A stretch of DNA of 7,654 nucleotides, taken from assembly GCA_016784425.1 (NCBI GenBank), contig JADHUQ010000112.1, positions 1-7,654 on the forward strand. Reading direction: 5' to 3'. Below are positions 5,957 to 7,654 of the stretch, one piece after another. The position numbers were made by a program, and so were the translations under genes. Source of the stretch: Candidatus Delongbacteria bacterium (GTDB lineage Bacteria; CAIWAD01; BS150m-G50). The notes below the pieces were generated by a model. The model searched no databases. It was not told the DNA's origin and was given only the letters and a program-made list of their open reading frames with translations. Position 1 is the stretch's first letter. Each line of letters begins with the position of its first letter.

Positions 5957-7402
5957 ATGAAATATACCCACCTCTCAATACTTGTGGTCTTTCTCGATAT
6001 GCTGCTGGGGAGCGTGGCGCTGCTCTGCTTTTTCCTGCTGCGCTTCCGGGCGGGATTTATGCCGGCCAGTACCGAGATGCCATTGTACAATCTCATCTAC
6101 CCGGCCGGATTCCTTCTGATTTACTGGTTTCTGCTGTTCCAGCTGCGTGGATTGTACAAATTCGCCCTGGCACCCTCCCGCTTCGACGAACTGTTACGGG
6201 TGGTGCGCAGCGCCCTGGTGGGTTGCGCCATGCTTGGATTGTTGCTGATGCCCAAGGAGCTGGTATCCATCACCGGGGGTTCACTCCATATCAACGCTGC
6301 CGGCTGGCTCGATCTGCTGCATTTCCTCCGCTATCTGCTGCTCTACTTACTGTTGTTCACATTTCTGGTCGGCTGCGGTCGTCTCGCGATCCTGACCATC
6401 CGCCGTTTTCTTTTCGTCCATGGTCGTGGCCTCAAGAGCGTCCTGATCGTCGGTTTCAACGAACAGGGGTGGGACATCCATGACCGGGTCAACCGCTATC
6501 CCGCCCTGGGCTACCGTGTGGTCGGCTTTATCTCCACCAATCCGGAGAATGCCGGCAAGGAGTATCGTGATACAAGTGTGATCGCCGGGCTCGAGGAGAT
6601 TGCCTTCAAAGTTATCAGCCTGGATGTGCAGGAGGTCATTGTCGCCTTCGACAGCGCTCAGCATGCACTGTTACTGGATGTGATCACCCAGTTGAAGGAT
6701 ATGCCGGTGGGGATCAAGATCCTGCCAAGCATGTATGACATCGTCAGCGGCCAGGTGCGGATCAACCAGATCTACGGTTTTCCGCTGATTACGATCAATC
6801 CACAGATTCTGGGTGCCGGCGAGCTGCTGGTCAAGCGGATTATCGACATCACCGTTTCTGTCCTGGGGCTGATTCTCTTCCTGCCGCTGTTTCCCGTTAT
6901 TGCACTGGCTATCCGGCTCAACTCCCCCGGACCACTGATTTACAGCCAGGAACGGGTCGGCCAGCATGGCGATCTCTTCCGCATTCACAAGTTTCGCACC
7001 ATGCGACAGGACGCCGAAACCAAGTCAGGTCCGGTCTGGTCACAGAAAAACGATCCCCGGATCACCCGGATTGGTTACATCCTGCGCAAAACCCGGTTGG
7101 ATGAAATCCCCCAGCTCTGGAATATCCTCGTCAACGAGATGAGCATTGTGGGACCACGCCCGGAACGTCCTTTCTTTGTCGACCAGTTCGTTGAGAAGTT
7201 TCCACTCTACCGCTACCGGCTCAAACTCAAACCGGGTCTGACCGGCTGGGCGCAGGTGAAGCACAAGTACGACGAGAGTCTGGAGGATGTCGAGCTGAAG
7301 CTGCAGCACGATCTGTACTACCTGGAGAACCTCTCGATCTCACTCGATATCAAAATCATTTTCAATACCATCAAGACCGTCCTTACCGCCAAAGGACAAT
7401 AG
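5957..7402 (+). CDS. Polyprenyl glycosylphosphotransferase (initiating undecaprenyl-phosphate sugar-1-phosphate transferase)
   Basis: A 481-residue membrane enzyme of the WcaJ/WbaP-like (large monotopic phosphoglycosyltransferase) class. It starts glycan assembly by moving a sugar-1-phosphate from a nucleotide sugar to undecaprenyl phosphate. Four N-terminal membrane helices (about 7-29, 45-63, 82-98, 123-146) precede a nucleotide-binding-like CoA_binding_3 domain starting at SVLIVGFNEQG (161-171). The C-terminal sugar-transferase domain begins with the KRIIDI helix (293-298) and a hydrophobic re-entrant segment (299-318). It carries SPGPLIYSQERVG (323-335), FRIHKFRTM (341-349), the catalytic Asp-Glu pair D382-E383 in RLDEIPQLWN, SIVGPRPE (396-403) and KPGLTGWAQV (425-434). 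Length is normal for the class. No Shine-Dalgarno is visible before the ATG at 5957, but the N-terminus fits a first membrane helix. The coding region looks richer in GC than the 281-3265 operon. The sugar specificity is unknown. Confidence 0.95.
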   Translation: MKYTHLSILVVFLDMLLGSVALLCFFLLRFRAGFMPASTEMPLYNLIYPAGFLLIYWFLLFQLRGLYKFALAPSRFDELLRVVRSALVGCAMLGLLLMPKELVSITGGSLHINAAGWLDLLHFLRYLLLYLLLFTFLVGCGRLAILTIRRFLFVHGRGLKSVLIVGFNEQGWDIHDRVNRYPALGYRVVGFISTNPENAGKEYRDTSVIAGLEEIAFKVISLDVQEVIVAFDSAQHALLLDVITQLKDMPVGIKILPSMYDIVSGQVRINQIYGFPLITINPQILGAGELLVKRIIDITVSVLGLILFLPLFPVIALAIRLNSPGPLIYSQERVGQHGDLFRIHKFRTMRQDAETKSGPVWSQKNDPRITRIGYILRKTRLDEIPQLWNILVNEMSIVGPRPERPFFVDQFVEKFPLYRYRLKLKPGLTGWAQVKHKYDESLEDVELKLQHDLYYLENLSISLDIKIIFNTIKTVLTAKGQ

Positions 7403-7423
7403 CGCCTCAGTAGTAGTAGACCG

Positions 7424-7443
7424 CCTTACCCCGCACGGTAGGG
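7424..7443 (+). terminator. Stem-loop after the sugar transferase gene; weak terminator candidate
   Basis: CCTTACC (7424-7430) pairs with GGTAGGG (7437-7443) over seven positions, one of them a G-U pair, with a 6-base loop. It starts 22 bases after the stop codon. No T-run follows, only ATTCCTGGCTTTCCC, so a standard Rho-independent terminator is doubtful. Confidence 0.3.
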
Positions 7444-7624
7444 ATTCCTGGCTTTCCCCCCATTGAGCACCTGCGCCGATCTTCACACCTGCCAAAGTCG
7501 CCCTGACTGAACTGCCTGATCAGCGGGTAAACTCTGGTTCAAAACAAATTTCGTTCTCCTTCCTTTACTAATGCCTTTTCCAGACACACACTGTAAATTA
7601 TCTGTTATCCAACCATGCTGTCTC

Positions 7625-7630
7625 AGGAGG
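7625..7630 (+). promoter_or_regulatory. Strong ribosome binding site (AGGAGG)
   Basis: A full AGGAGG stands four bases before the ATG at 7635. It is the best Shine-Dalgarno match in the window and supports a real gene start at the right edge. Confidence 0.75.
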
Positions 7631-7634
7631 AATA

Positions 7635-7654
7635 ATGACATCACTGTTGCTGAT
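7635..7654 (+). CDS. Start of the next rightward gene (partial, cut by the window edge)
   Basis: ATG at 7635 after a strong AGGAGG, reading MTSLLL before the sequence ends. The hydrophobic start could be a membrane segment or signal peptide. It lies 232 bases after the sugar transferase stop, so it may have its own promoter in 7403-7624, though I see no convincing hexamer pair there. Function cannot be told. Confidence 0.65.

Noticed and set aside
5911..6483. 190-codon rightward ORF overlapping the sugar transferase in another frame
   Set aside because: It lacks recognisable motifs and lies over the well-supported transferase frame, which has clear family signatures. It is a shadow frame in GC-richer DNA.
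7591..7606. TAAATTAT near the right end as another copy of the repeat at 67 and 3303
   Set aside because: Only about eight AT-rich bases match and none of the conserved GGTTC or AACGC blocks are near.

Overview
The window is a surface-polysaccharide (exopolysaccharide, capsule or O-antigen type) gene cluster from a bacterium, most likely a Gram-negative proteobacterium. That rests on the gene content (a polyprenyl-phosphate sugar transferase, a flippase, a GT4 glycosyltransferase, a nucleotide-sugar epimerase/dehydratase and a hexapeptide acyltransferase) and on moderate GC with good Shine-Dalgarno sites at some genes. I cannot name the species. No rRNA, tRNA, CRISPR array, transposase or complete insertion sequence is visible.

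Layout, left to right. Positions 1-66 may be the last codons of an upstream gene. Positions 67-170 hold the first copy (A) of a diverged repeat, followed by a leader with a possible 29-codon ORF. A tight rightward operon follows: a membrane-anchored TIM-barrel, glycoside-hydrolase-like protein (281-1435), a Wzx-type flippase that overlaps it (1401-2678), and an O-acetyltransferase-like protein starting inside the flippase stop codon (2675-3265). Copy B of the repeat lies inverted at 3303-3430. Next comes a leftward pair, read from the right: a GT4 glycosyltransferase (5579-4458) and an NAD-dependent epimerase/dehydratase (4421-3456). After a 377-base divergent gap, a rightward polyprenyl glycosylphosphotransferase (5957-7402) is followed by a short spacer and the first codons of another rightward gene with a strong ribosome binding site (7635 on).

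How the genes fit together (inference from families): the glycosylphosphotransferase loads the first sugar-phosphate onto undecaprenyl phosphate. The epimerase/dehydratase makes or modifies a nucleotide sugar. The GT4 enzyme extends the lipid-linked oligosaccharide on the cytoplasmic face. The acyltransferase decorates it and the flippase moves it to the periplasm. The first gene's product would act outside the cytoplasmic membrane, perhaps trimming the glycan. No Wzy polymerase, chain-length regulator or outer-membrane exporter is seen, so the cluster must extend beyond the window.

The most unusual signal is the pair of inverted repeats, about 104 bases each (79 of 104 positions identical by hand alignment), bracketing exactly the three-gene rightward operon. 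Copy A sits where a promoter for that operon would be. Copy B carries an extra 24-base unit with a perfect 6-3-6 palindrome. This looks like a duplicated regulatory element or the remains of a cassette boundary. I do not recognise it as a described element.
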